Assembly: GCA_964386865.1 (NCBI GenBank) | Contig: CAYLUN010000025.1 | Span: 1-64,000, forward strand | Origin: CAYLUN01 sp964386865 | GTDB taxonomy: Bacteria; Verrucomicrobiota; Kiritimatiellia; RFP12; UBA1067 | Reading direction: 5' to 3' | Length of the DNA stretch: 64,000 nucleotides | In this document: positions 8,018 to 15,799 of the stretch, piece after piece | Layout of the letters: every line of letters starts with the position of its first letter | Numbering within the stretch: the first letter of the stretch is position 1 | Program-made: the position numbers and the translations under genes | Notes under the pieces: generated by a model | Told to the model about the DNA's origin: nothing | Database searches by the model: none | What the model saw: the letters and a program-made list of their open reading frames with translations, nothing else

Positions 8018-10042
8018 CTAGCACCCCGCGCTTTTCTTTTTCGGAGCCTGCGGCGCTTGCGGCGCGGGCTGCGCCGGAGCCGCGGCCTGCGCCGCAGGCG
8101 CCCTGGAGACGGCGGGCGGGAGCGGCACGGCCTTGACGGGCCCGCCCATCTCCGCGTCGCGCCAGTAGGCGTCGAGCCCGCCGAACAGGACTTTGACATG
8201 CCGCTCCGTCTTCTGCGAGAGGATACCGCCCGCCGCCATGGCCAGCGAGCCGTCGCGATCCACGATCACCAGCGGGCCCGCGCCCGTCAGGTAGGCAGGG
8301 TCGGCGATCAGGTCTGCCAGCTCCACATTGCGCGAGCCGGGCAGCTGATAGTCGGCGAACTGCTCGGCGGGGCGGATGTCGACGAGGTCGTACGTGCCGG
8401 GCAGGTCCACGAGCAGCCGCTTGAGCGCGGACGGGTCGATCCGATCGGGCAGCCTGACCACCCGCTTGGCTTGCGCCGCCGCCCCGCCGGGCGCGGCCGG
8501 CTGGATCACCGGCAGCCCGGACTCGATCCACGCCTCGCTGCCGCCCACCAGGCTGGCCACCTTCGCGAACCCCTTGCGCTCCAGCACGCCGATGCCCATG
8601 CTGCTGCGGTAGGCCGAATTGCAGACCGTCACGACCGGCTCCTGCGGGTCGAGCTTCGCCGCCGCAAGCGCCCCCAGGAGGTTCAGCGGCAGGTTCACCA
8701 CGTTGCCGATGCGCAGCCCCATCCACTCGCTTGGCAGGCGCACGTCGACGATCACCGGCGCGGTACCGTCCTTCATGCGCTGATAGAGGGCGAGCGGCCC
8801 GATAGGCTCGTTCGAGAAGACCGGCTGCTTCGCCGCCACCCACGCTTCAAAGCCCACCGCGCCTGCGACGTCGTAGCCGACGCGGTGCAGCCGGAACGCG
8901 GCCTCTTTCATCTCCTCGGCGCCGCCGCACAGCACGGTGCGGCTGCCCCACGGCACCATGATGCCGACCCACGTCTCCAGCCGCCCGCGCAGACCGATGT
9001 TCACGGCGTTCGGGATGTGCCCTTCCGCGAAGCGCTTCGCGTCGCGAAGATCCACGACGTAAGCGGCTGTGCTGTCGGTCAGCGTTTTGTCCAGCGCGGG
9101 CGGCGGCGGCAGCGGCGCGGCCCAGCGCACCAGCGGCGGCCCCTCGCGGTTCATCGTGGCGTTGTGCTTGAAATACTGTGGCGCGTCGGGGAGCCCCTCC
9201 AGCACGGCCGTGATGAAGTCGCTCCTGCCCGCGTGCTGCAGGTAGGGGTTGGTCGCGCGCTCCGTGCCGATCGTCGAGGACGGCTCGTCGCGCAGATGGG
9301 CGCCGCACAGCGAGCCCGCGCCGTGGGCGGGAAGGACGACCACGCTGTCGGCGAGCGTCGAGAGCGTGCCCTTCCACGTGTCGTAGGTCATGCCCGCCAG
9401 CGCGGCGGCGGACATCGTCCCGCCCATCAGGTCGGGACGCCCAATGGATCCCACGAACAGCGTGTCGCCTGTCAATATCGCGCGGGGCGTGGCCTTGTCA
9501 GCCTTGTCGAAAACGAGCGCGCACATGCCGTCCGGCGTATGCCCTGGCGTGGCCAGAAACTGAAGGGTCGCCTCGCCCCACGGAATCGACTGCTGGTCGG
9601 ACAGCCCGGTGATGGGATACGACGCCCCGCACGCCTTGTTCTGGTAGACGGGGCAGCCGAGCGCCTTCGCGAACTCGCTGTGCCCCGCCACAAAGTCGGC
9701 GTGCGAATGGGTCAGAAAAACGCCCTTGATCGCCCACCCCTCCTTCTTGGCCGCGTCGAGATAGACCTGTATGTCGCGCGACGGGTCGACCATCAGCGCG
9801 TCCGTGCCGCTCACCACCAGATACGAGTAGTGCGACAGCACCGCCAGGCTGAACTGGACGATGGTGACGCCTGGGAACGCATAGCGCTTCACGACGGTCT
9901 GCGTGGCTGCCGCATCACCGTGCGAGGCGGCCTCGGCGTCTTTGACAGCCGCAGCCTGCCCCGTCAAGACAGCCAGCGACAAGGCCACAGCAGACGCGCG
10001 ACGAGCGCCTGCCCGCATCCCGCATTCCCATATTCTGTTCAT
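8018..10042 (-). CDS. Exported persulfide-dioxygenase-like MBL protein fused to three rhodanese domains
   Basis: 674 residues from ATG 10042, preceded by GGAGG six bases upstream; the longer frame to 10102 lacks a signal sequence at its start. Residues 1-35 look like a signal peptide. Residues 45-290 are an ETHE1/Blh-like metallo-beta-lactamase domain: THSHADF (His112, His114, Asp116), TPGHT (His168), LTGDTLFVGSIGRPDL (Asp193). This keeps the mono-iron ligand set His-His-Asp of persulfide dioxygenases, but Phe117 replaces the usual His of HADH. Three rhodanese units follow: LCGGAEEM (Cys), VCNSAYRS (Cys) and VDRDGSLA (no Cys). The tail is Ala/Pro-rich and ends KKKSAGC. First gene of the sulfur operon. 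Inferred role: oxidation or transfer of persulfide sulfur outside the cytoplasm. Confidence 0.88.
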   Translation of the reverse strand: MNRIWECGMRAGARRASAVALSLAVLTGQAAAVKDAEAASHGDAAATQTVVKRYAFPGVTIVQFSLAVLSHYSYLVVSGTDALMVDPSRDIQVYLDAAKKEGWAIKGVFLTHSHADFVAGHSEFAKALGCPVYQNKACGASYPITGLSDQQSIPWGEATLQFLATPGHTPDGMCALVFDKADKATPRAILTGDTLFVGSIGRPDLMGGTMSAAALAGMTYDTWKGTLSTLADSVVVLPAHGAGSLCGAHLRDEPSSTIGTERATNPYLQHAGRSDFITAVLEGLPDAPQYFKHNATMNREGPPLVRWAAPLPPPPALDKTLTDSTAAYVVDLRDAKRFAEGHIPNAVNIGLRGRLETWVGIMVPWGSRTVLCGGAEEMKEAAFRLHRVGYDVAGAVGFEAWVAAKQPVFSNEPIGPLALYQRMKDGTAPVIVDVRLPSEWMGLRIGNVVNLPLNLLGALAAAKLDPQEPVVTVCNSAYRSSMGIGVLERKGFAKVASLVGGSEAWIESGLPVIQPAAPGGAAAQAKRVVRLPDRIDPSALKRLLVDLPGTYDLVDIRPAEQFADYQLPGSRNVELADLIADPAYLTGAGPLVIVDRDGSLAMAAGGILSQKTERHVKVLFGGLDAYWRDAEMGGPVKAVPLPPAVSRAPAAQAAAPAQPAPQAPQAPKKKSAGC

Positions 10043-10267
10043 ACTAATCCTCCGTGTTCGGATGACAACCGATGCGCGTGTGCGCCATTCGTTTGGCCTC
10101 ACGCTGTATTTCTTCTGGGGCGCGCCGTTAGATAACCATACAGCAACTCCAGCTTTGCAACTGCTTTATGTTTATAGTAGCAGGTTTGCCCGCGTCGTTC
10201 AACGGCGGCGTGCCTGCGCGGGCGCCTACCTTCGCGCCTCTCCGCGCAGAACTGAAGGTGCACGACA

Positions 10268-10738
10268 TTAGCCGCGCGCGCCCCACAAACGGTTTAGCGT
10301 GGGCACTAGCGTAGAGACAGGCTCACATTTGTCGAGGAGATCCACCGCGCCGGCTCTCAGCATCCTGGCCCTGATGTCTTGCTCGTCAGAGGACGAGAAC
10401 CCGACCACCAGGGTGTCCGGCTGTTCCGCCATGATCAGGACAGTCGCCTCGATGCCGTCCATCAAGGGCATATTCACGTCCATGATGACGATGTCGGGCC
10501 GCAGCGACCTTGCGAGTGTGACCGCGTCTTGCCCGTTGACCGCTTCGCCGACAATTTCCAGTCCGGCCTCCAGCCCGATCAGTCGCGCCACGCTATAACG
10601 CATATACTTATTGTCGTCGGCAATCATGATACGCGCCCGGCCTCTCGCGGCTGCCGGCGGAGCCGTCTTCATCGCTAACGCGCCATGCGTCGCCCACACG
10701 GGGCAGGCTTTCAATGAGAATGCGCCTAATGGTTTCAT
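10268..10738 (-). CDS. Stand-alone response-regulator receiver protein
   Basis: 156 residues from ATG 10738, selected for GAAAGGTGA just upstream (the open frame runs to 10936 without a ribosome site). The first 35 residues are a variable leader; residues 35-156 form a CheY-like receiver domain with the acidic pair IADDN, the phospho-acceptor Asp in IVIMDVNMPLMDG, the switch Ser in VVGFSSSDEQD, and the Lys of LLDKCEP. No DNA-binding or enzymatic output domain follows, so it must work through a partner. No kinase is adjacent; the only sensor nearby, at 17 kb, has no kinase domain. It shares an upstream motif with the gene at 16379. Confidence 0.88.
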   Translation of the reverse strand: MKPLGAFSLKACPVWATHGALAMKTAPPAAARGRARIMIADDNKYMRYSVARLIGLEAGLEIVGEAVNGQDAVTLARSLRPDIVIMDVNMPLMDGIEATVLIMAEQPDTLVVGFSSSDEQDIRARMLRAGAVDLLDKCEPVSTLVPTLNRLWGARG

Positions 10739-11216
10739 ATCCGTCACCTTTCTTCGAAGCGGTACGCCGGCTTCCTCGCCGACGGCGGCACTGTCATTTT
10801 CATTCCCACAGAGCTGGCAGAGTCCCGATGACAGCTTAGCCGCAGCTTGTCCTCGTACAGCAATAGGATAACCGGCGGTGAGCCCCGAAACTATGGGGTT
10901 AAACCCTGCGTCGGCCGAAACCATGAGTCGCCGCACATCGGCGTGGCCGGACGCGCCGGCCCGGATGGCATTGAGACGGCACAGGGACTTTGCCTAATTG
11001 AGGGCGCCTATGAGGCAAAACAGAAAGTGTGAAATTGCCGTCCGTTACGCACCCGCGCCGGCATCGCCGTGCGCGAAGGGGCGCCAGAGGACTGTCCGCT
11101 AGACCGGTGCGCTACGCATCTGGGAATGCCCGGGCGAAGCAGGCCGACAAAAAATATTCGGACAATCGTGGCGCCAGGTGGTTCAGTATAGAATTGAGAT
11201 CTTGACGTTCGGCCGC
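10739..11216. other. Intergenic region with a conserved upstream motif
   Basis: 478 bases without a convincing gene. Positions 10888-10918 hold a sequence nearly repeated at 16637-16668 (listed separately). No SD-preceded coding frame with neighbour-like codon use was found on either strand. Confidence 0.6.
10888..10918 (-). promoter_or_regulatory. Conserved upstream motif, copy 1 (before the receiver gene)
   Basis: On the minus strand it reads TCGGCC...AGGGTTTAACCCCATAGTTT and lies about 150 bases before the receiver start at 10738. It aligns with 16637-16668 along nearly its full length, including AGGGTT, ACCCCAT and GTTT. The core GGGTTTAACCC is palindromic. Could be an operator, an alternative-sigma promoter or a small RNA. 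Confidence 0.5.
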
Positions 11217-11435
11217 CTATTTGCAGCCGCAGCCGCAGCCGCAATTCGAGCAGGCCTCCTTGACCACTTTCTCGACCGCTTCCCGTGTTTCGCCGGTGCG
11301 CTTTTGAATGCGGCCAAGCAGCTCTTCGTGCTTGCCTTCGGCGTACTGAAGATCGTCGTCGGTGAGCGATGCCCACTTCTGTTTCAGCTTGCCCTTTGCG
11401 ATGTTCCAGTCGCCTTGGATTTCCAGCTTGGTCAT
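11217..11435 (-). CDS. CsbD-family stress protein with Cys-rich tail
   Basis: 72 residues. Residues 1-58 match the CsbD-like general-stress family: an opening like IQGDWNIAKGKLKQKWASLTDDD, then an amphipathic Glu/Lys-rich helix. The family's molecular function is not established; in Bacillus it belongs to the sigmaB regulon. The odd feature is the C-terminus, CSNCGCGCGCK, with five Cys in eleven residues, which could bind a metal or cluster. The next gene downstream is the receiver, 478 bases away, and the gene upstream is the HAD hydrolase, 92 bases away. An AGCCA-AAG-TGGCT hairpin lies in that upstream gap. Confidence 0.88.
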   Translation of the reverse strand: MTKLEIQGDWNIAKGKLKQKWASLTDDDLQYAEGKHEELLGRIQKRTGETREAVEKVVKEACSNCGCGCGCK

Positions 11436-11527
11436 ACGTGTTGCCCTCTTTGTGTTTGCTGCTGTGTGTCGTCAAACGCCAGGAGCCACTTTGGCTAACG
11501 GCGAAATTGAATCTCAGGAAACCCTGC

Positions 11528-12064
11528 TCACGAGCGCTCGAAGAACTCGACGGCCTGCCGCAGCTCGGAAAACTGGTAGATGACGTAGTCCGGCTTCGCG
11601 CCCTCCGCCTGCTTCCCGCCTTGGTTCGACGAGAAGAACACGCTCTTGATGCCAAGCAGGTTGGCGGGGAAGATATCGCGGAACATGTCATTGCCCACGA
11701 ACAGGACGTTTTCGGGCGCCACCTGTAGCGCTGTCAGCGCGGCTGAAAAGAGCCTGGCGTCAGGCTTCCGATAGCCGAAATCACCGGACACAATAATGGG
11801 GTCAAAATACCCGGCGATCCCCACTGCCCGTATCTCAGGCAGGCACCAGGCGCTCTGGGCGTCGGAGATGGCCGCGAGCTTGTAGCGGTTGCGCAGCTCG
11901 TTCAGGACGTCGAGCACTCCGGGGTAGAGCTGCAGGCGGTTGCGGGAGATGCCCTGATAGGTCAAGAGGTGGCTAATGCCGCGGTAGATTTCATCGTTGC
12001 CCTCATCGGTGTTGATGTCGATCAGGGTGCCGTTGATGTCGAAGAGAATCGCTTGAATGTTCAT
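11528..12064 (-). CDS. HAD-superfamily hydrolase with DxN variant motif
   Basis: 178 residues. HAD motif I is LFDINGTLI (residues 6-14): the nucleophile Asp is present, but the usual second Asp (DxD), the general acid/base of phosphatases, is Asn. Motif II-like Ser is in AISDAQ, the Lys in GYRKPDARLF, and motif IV in FVGNDMFRDI. A small cap lies between residues 18 and 85. HAD enzymes without the second Asp include dehalogenases and phosphonatases, so a simple phosphatase role is doubtful. ATG 12064 overlaps the upstream APH-like gene stop as ATGA, so the two are co-translated and probably act on the same metabolite (inference). Confidence 0.85.
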   Translation of the reverse strand: MNIQAILFDINGTLIDINTDEGNDEIYRGISHLLTYQGISRNRLQLYPGVLDVLNELRNRYKLAAISDAQSAWCLPEIRAVGIAGYFDPIIVSGDFGYRKPDARLFSAALTALQVAPENVLFVGNDMFRDIFPANLLGIKSVFFSSNQGGKQAEGAKPDYVIYQFSELRQAVEFFERS

Positions 12065-13074
12065 GGCAGTGCTCGCAAGATGGCCTTGGCCTCGACGACC
12101 AGACGCCACCGATATTCCCAGTCGATCCAGGAGTTTCGCGCGATGCGCAGCAGGGTGATACCCATGTGAAAGGGCAAGCGCCTGGTGATGGCCTTGAAGG
12201 CGCTCATGCGGTCCGGAAGGTGTCCGCAGTATTCCCAGAGGAAATGGCCGATGAAGGGCTCGGCTGCATGGGGATCGCCCGTGGGCCGGAAGAAGAAGTG
12301 CTTGAGCTCGCCGCACAGCCGTCCCAAATCGAACACGCGATCGGCCCACTTCATGCGCTCAAAGTCGATGGCCATGGTCGATTGCCCGGGGCCGAACAGG
12401 AAGTTCGAAGGGGCTGTGTCTCCATGGACTAGCACGGCGTTGCCTTCCCACATGCAACTTTGGGCAAGCCACCGGTCACGCAAGAAGAAAAGCTCTCCGG
12501 AATCCTCCGGGCCCAGGCCCCATTTGGTCACAAGCGAAGCGATGAGCTTGCCGGCGTAGTCGTGAGTCTCGCCGTGCGTAACGCTCAGGTCTCCGGCGGT
12601 TCGGTTGTGCAGGGTGGCCAGGAAATGGGCCAAGGCGGCCAGCTTGCTATAGAGGCGCCCGCGGTTACCCTGGCCTATGGCGCTGGAGATCACCGAACAC
12701 AGCTGGCCCCCCTCCAGATACTCCATCACGAGCGCGTTGCCGATGTCGGCGTTGAACCCCAGCGGCTTGACCACGTAGTGCGGCGCGGACGTGAACCCCC
12801 GGTCGCGCACATACAGCAGGTCGCTGAACTCCTTCTCGCCGGTGCTGCTAAGCGGGTAAGTCGAGCCTGGATGGTGTTGCTCATGAAACTTCACCACGAT
12901 CCGTATCCGGCCCTGCCTCTCTTCATAGAGGTAGACAGACTGGGAGCAGGTGAATTTGAAGACCCTATAGTCCGCGCAGGGAGAGACGAGCCCAAGCTGG
13001 GGGGCGATCTCTTCCTGGATGTAGCGATACAGCGGGTCGCCGTGGGTAAGGTGGCCGAGGTAGTTACCGTTCAT
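12061..13074 (-). CDS. APH-family small-molecule kinase
   Basis: 337 residues from ATG 13074; the frame upstream to 13155 is Arg/Thr-rich and not family-like. Belongs to the aminoglycoside-phosphotransferase/choline-kinase fold: a nucleotide-binding N-lobe (residues 20-130, with Lys in RIVVKFHEQ and a hinge at LVMEYLEGG), the catalytic loop VLVHGDTAPSNFLF, and the metal-binding Asp in AIDFERMKWADRVFDLGRL. The substrate is unknown; the name does not imply antibiotic resistance, since most chromosomal members phosphorylate metabolites. The stop overlaps the HAD start by four bases, which suggests a kinase/hydrolase pair. Confidence 0.88.
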   Translation of the reverse strand: MNGNYLGHLTHGDPLYRYIQEEIAPQLGLVSPCADYRVFKFTCSQSVYLYEERQGRIRIVVKFHEQHHPGSTYPLSSTGEKEFSDLLYVRDRGFTSAPHYVVKPLGFNADIGNALVMEYLEGGQLCSVISSAIGQGNRGRLYSKLAALAHFLATLHNRTAGDLSVTHGETHDYAGKLIASLVTKWGLGPEDSGELFFLRDRWLAQSCMWEGNAVLVHGDTAPSNFLFGPGQSTMAIDFERMKWADRVFDLGRLCGELKHFFFRPTGDPHAAEPFIGHFLWEYCGHLPDRMSAFKAITRRLPFHMGITLLRIARNSWIDWEYRWRLVVEAKAILRALP

Positions 13075-13151
13075 GTTGGTGTCACGTGTGCGGGTCTTCT
13101 CAGGTCGGCTTCGGCAAAGAATCGAGGGCGTCCGCTCTGTTTCCGTTCGCA

Positions 13152-14168
13152 TCACAAACAGCGCATGAAGGCGACCAGGTCGGCCTTCTCTTCAGGCTTC
13201 AAGCGCAACTGCTGGATCAGGTTGAAGTACTCGACGGTGTCTTCCAGCGTCAGACAGCGCCCGTCATGCAGATAGGGAGGCGAGTCTTTGATGCCCCTCA
13301 GCCGCTGGACATTGACGCCGCGCAGCGTCGGCGTCTCGATCCGGTGCCGGAATTCCTGAGGCCGGATGTCGCCCACTAGATGGTTGGTGCCGTTGGCGTG
13401 GCCATTGGCGTGGCAGTCGAAGCAGGCCACGCCCAGGCTGGGCCGGTCGGTGCGGCGGTCTTCAGTCGCGTTGAACTGCTGCTGCGGGAACTGCGTCACA
13501 AGGAGCCGCAAGCCTTCAAGTTGTTTGGGATTCAGCAGGCCGTTGAAAATCTCGTAGTAGTTGTCGAGGGTGACCAACCTTCCCTTGGCCACGTCGCCGA
13601 GGTCGGGCCGCGTGGTCAGATAGATGGCCGGAGCCGGGTCTGGAAGCACATGTTCGGGCAAGTCGAAGTCGAGGTCAAAGCGAACCAGCCGAGGCAAGAC
13701 ATTGGTGATCATGGCCGGAAAAAGCATGCCCCCCTCCGCGTGGTCCGCAAACGGGAGAGGCTTGTACGGGAAGAGCCCCCGCTCTCTGATTTGCTCAGGC
13801 GCCAGCTTGTCGAACTGCTCCCACGTGATGCCGTGAAGCCTGGCCGTCGGCCCCACCGGAACGGGTTTTCCGCCTGACATGCGAACCTCGCCGGCGGCCT
13901 TCTTCGAGAGGTCATAACGGGCATTCAAAAGAGCCACGTGCTCTCGAGCGCGCTCGGCCTTCACAGCCATGCGCGACGCTTTGATTTGTTCGAAGGTCAC
14001 GTCCTGATTGATCGGCCCGTAGCTGGAGACGACCTTTGCCGGTTGCGCGGAATTAGCCAGCGGGCCAATCACCGCGCTCAAAAGCGCGACAAGCAGGCAA
14101 ACGCATTTCGGCCAAGCCGTAACTGCGCTCGCGTGAAGACTGCTTCGCGTGGTCATCGTTGATTTCAT
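13152..14168 (-). CDS. Exported c-type cytochrome, single CxxCH
   Basis: 338 residues from ATG 14168, with GAGGTG six bases upstream. Residues 1-42 are a signal peptide (KCVCLLVALLSAVIGPLANSA). One heme-binding motif, CFDCH, lies at about residue 248. Downstream, DSPPYLHDGRCLTLEDTVEYFN matches the C-terminal region of di-heme cytochrome c peroxidase/MauG-like proteins, but the second CxxCH of those enzymes is absent. An electron carrier or unusual peroxidase acting in the periplasm is likely. The alpha/beta hydrolase gene lies 20 bases upstream on the same strand, so the two are probably co-transcribed. Confidence 0.82.
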   Translation of the reverse strand: MKSTMTTRSSLHASAVTAWPKCVCLLVALLSAVIGPLANSAQPAKVVSSYGPINQDVTFEQIKASRMAVKAERAREHVALLNARYDLSKKAAGEVRMSGGKPVPVGPTARLHGITWEQFDKLAPEQIRERGLFPYKPLPFADHAEGGMLFPAMITNVLPRLVRFDLDFDLPEHVLPDPAPAIYLTTRPDLGDVAKGRLVTLDNYYEIFNGLLNPKQLEGLRLLVTQFPQQQFNATEDRRTDRPSLGVACFDCHANGHANGTNHLVGDIRPQEFRHRIETPTLRGVNVQRLRGIKDSPPYLHDGRCLTLEDTVEYFNLIQQLRLKPEEKADLVAFMRCL

Positions 14169-14188
14169 ATAACTCACCTCGCTTTCCT

Positions 14189-15010
14189 TCAGGACTTAAG
14201 AAAACTCAGCAGGTCGGCATTGAGCTGGTCTTTGTGTGTGTCCGCGATGCCGTGGGGCGCGCCGGCGTAGATCTTTAAGACCGCGTTCTTGATGAGCGTG
14301 ACCGCGGCGTACGCCGAGGCGTTGATCGGTACGATCTGGTCGTCATCGCCGTGGATAATAAGGGTTGGCACGTCGAAAGCCTTGAGGTCTTGGGTGAAGT
14401 CCGTCTCGGAAAAGGCCTTGATGCAATCAAGCTCGCCCCTGAGGCCTCCCTGCATGCCTTGGAACCAGAACGCGTCGCGGACGCCCTGGCTGACCTTCGC
14501 GCCCGGCCTGTTGGCGCCGTAAAACGGTATCGCGAGATCTTTGAAGAACTGCGAGCGGTCGGCAGCGACGCCGGCTCGGATGTCGTCGAAAGCCTTGATC
14601 GGCAGCCCGCCGGGGTTGGCGAGCGTCCGGAGCATCAGCGGCGCTACCGAGCCCATCAGCACGGCTTTGGCGATGTGCCGGGTGCCGTGGCCCCCAATAT
14701 AGCGGGCGACCTCGCCGCCGCCGGTCGAGTGCCCGACTAGGGCGACGCTATTCAGCTCCAGCTTCTCGATGAGTTCCGCCAGGTCATCGGCGTACGTGTC
14801 CATGTCGTTGCCGTCCCAAGGCTGACTCGAACGGCCGTGTCCGCGTCGGTCGTGCGCGATGCAGCGGTAACCGTGGGAAGCCAGAAAGACCATCTGGCTC
14901 TCCCACGCGTCAGAGGTGAGCGGCCAGCCGTGGCAGAAGACCACTGGGGCTCCGGAACCCCAGTCCTTGTAGTAGATTTCTGTGCCGTCTTTGGCTGTGA
15001 TCGTGCCCAT
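14189..15010 (-). CDS. Alpha/beta hydrolase, non-heme chloroperoxidase/arylesterase type
   Basis: 273 residues, the usual length for cofactor-free haloperoxidase-like esterases. Key elements: oxyanion-hole segment CHGWPLTSDAW, the family-typical HDRRGHGRSSQPW, nucleophile Ser in LVGHSTGGGEVARY (about residue 96), Asp in IIHGDDDQIVP and His in APHGIADTH near the end. No signal peptide, so cytoplasmic. Physiological substrate is probably an ester or lactone; halogenation seen for relatives in vitro is thought to be a side activity. Likely the first gene of a pair with the cytochrome. Confidence 0.9.
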   Translation of the reverse strand: MGTITAKDGTEIYYKDWGSGAPVVFCHGWPLTSDAWESQMVFLASHGYRCIAHDRRGHGRSSQPWDGNDMDTYADDLAELIEKLELNSVALVGHSTGGGEVARYIGGHGTRHIAKAVLMGSVAPLMLRTLANPGGLPIKAFDDIRAGVAADRSQFFKDLAIPFYGANRPGAKVSQGVRDAFWFQGMQGGLRGELDCIKAFSETDFTQDLKAFDVPTLIIHGDDDQIVPINASAYAAVTLIKNAVLKIYAGAPHGIADTHKDQLNADLLSFLKS

Positions 15011-15095
15011 ACTGCCTGCTCTCCGCTCGCCCTCTTGGCCGCTTACCCGCAGCCGCGCCTTCCGCCCATCACCCCCCCGTTCGCCCGCGGAGCAC

Positions 15096-15311
15096 CTATT
15101 TGCTCTTGGGCTCGGTGGTCTTGGACTCTCGCGTCTTGGTCACGGTGCCGTCAGGAGACTGGGTAACAATTTTCTCCTGCGATTTAACCGTGCCGTCGCT
15201 GCTCACGCTCGTGCTCTTCGACTTAGAAACCTCGCGGTCGCAGCCGACCGACAGGAATGCCAGCGCCAAGATCGACGCCGCAACACCAATTACGACTTTA
15301 TGATTCTTCAT
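15096..15311 (-). CDS. Small predicted lipoprotein
   Basis: 71 residues from ATG 15311, with CGGAGA upstream. Residues 1-23 form a lipoprotein signal ending LAFLSVGC; SVGC is a slightly atypical lipobox, with Ser where Leu is common. The mature part is short, hydrophilic and low-complexity, with two similar units (SSDGTVKSQEK, SPDGTVTKTRE) rich in Ser, Thr, Lys and Glu. Function unknown; it resembles small envelope-stress lipoproteins by size and position in this stress-like island rather than by recognisable domain. Confidence 0.75.
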   Translation of the reverse strand: MKNHKVVIGVAASILALAFLSVGCDREVSKSKSTSVSSDGTVKSQEKIVTQSPDGTVTKTRESKTTEPKSK

Positions 15312-15445
15312 CTGATTTCTCCGTTTTCCGTTTATACCCGTGCTTCGGGTGTTACTCGAGTTGCCCCGTCGCCGAGGCGGTTTCAAGCCCGCTGCTCATG
15401 GTTTTCACTTCTGAGAGCACGCTTCTGTTTTAACGATGGCGCACG

Positions 15446-15622
15446 TCACTGATGGTACTCCACCACCTCCAGCATCGAGGTGTCGGGGCTTTCATCCGCG
15501 CGGGCAACATCATCCAGGGGGCCGGGAGCCAGCGGCTCAGCCTTACCGGCCAGAAGTTTGGTCGTCTTATCAGCTGCCGCGTACGAGTGCCAGATTGAGG
15601 CGGGCGAATGGTCTGTCTTCAT
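15446..15622 (-). CDS. Small hypothetical protein (58 residues)
   Basis: A short frame from ATG 15622 to TGA 15446, with GGAG eight bases upstream. The product starts MKTDHSPASIWHSYAAAD and ends MLEVVEYHQ; it is hydrophilic, Ala/Asp-rich, and has no signal or membrane segment. Codon use resembles neighbouring genes, which argues for a real gene. It lies downstream of the LA_2272-like gene, beyond a hairpin with a T-run, and upstream of the small lipoprotein. No family recognised. Confidence 0.5.
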   Translation of the reverse strand: MKTDHSPASIWHSYAAADKTTKLLAGKAEPLAPGPLDDVARADESPDTSMLEVVEYHQ

Positions 15623-15689
15623 GGTGCGCTCCAGTGTTTCGTCAGGTGTGTGCAGAGGCCGCTCATCCGCAGCCGACCGGCCAGAAGCC

Positions 15690-15731
15690 GGATGGGCAGA
15701 GCCAAAAGGACACGTCCCTGTCCGCCCATCC
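15690..15731 (-). terminator. Nested hairpin with T-run after the LA_2272-like gene
   Basis: The outer stem pairs GGATGGGC (15690-15697) with GCCCATCC (15724-15731). The inner stem GGACA/TGTCC with loop GGGACG (15708-15723) is followed on the minus strand by TTTT (15704-15707). It lies about 70 bases past the stop at 15800 and fits an intrinsic terminator. Confidence 0.5.
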
Positions 15732-15799
15732 GCCGCCAGCCGTGACGCGGCTTCTTTCGGCCGATACAGCCATCAGAACCAGCCTTCCGGGCTTCGGCC

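Noticed and set aside
11080..11150. tRNA-like 3' end near 11.1 kb
   Set aside because: No complete cloverleaf, T-arm or anticodon arm could be built.
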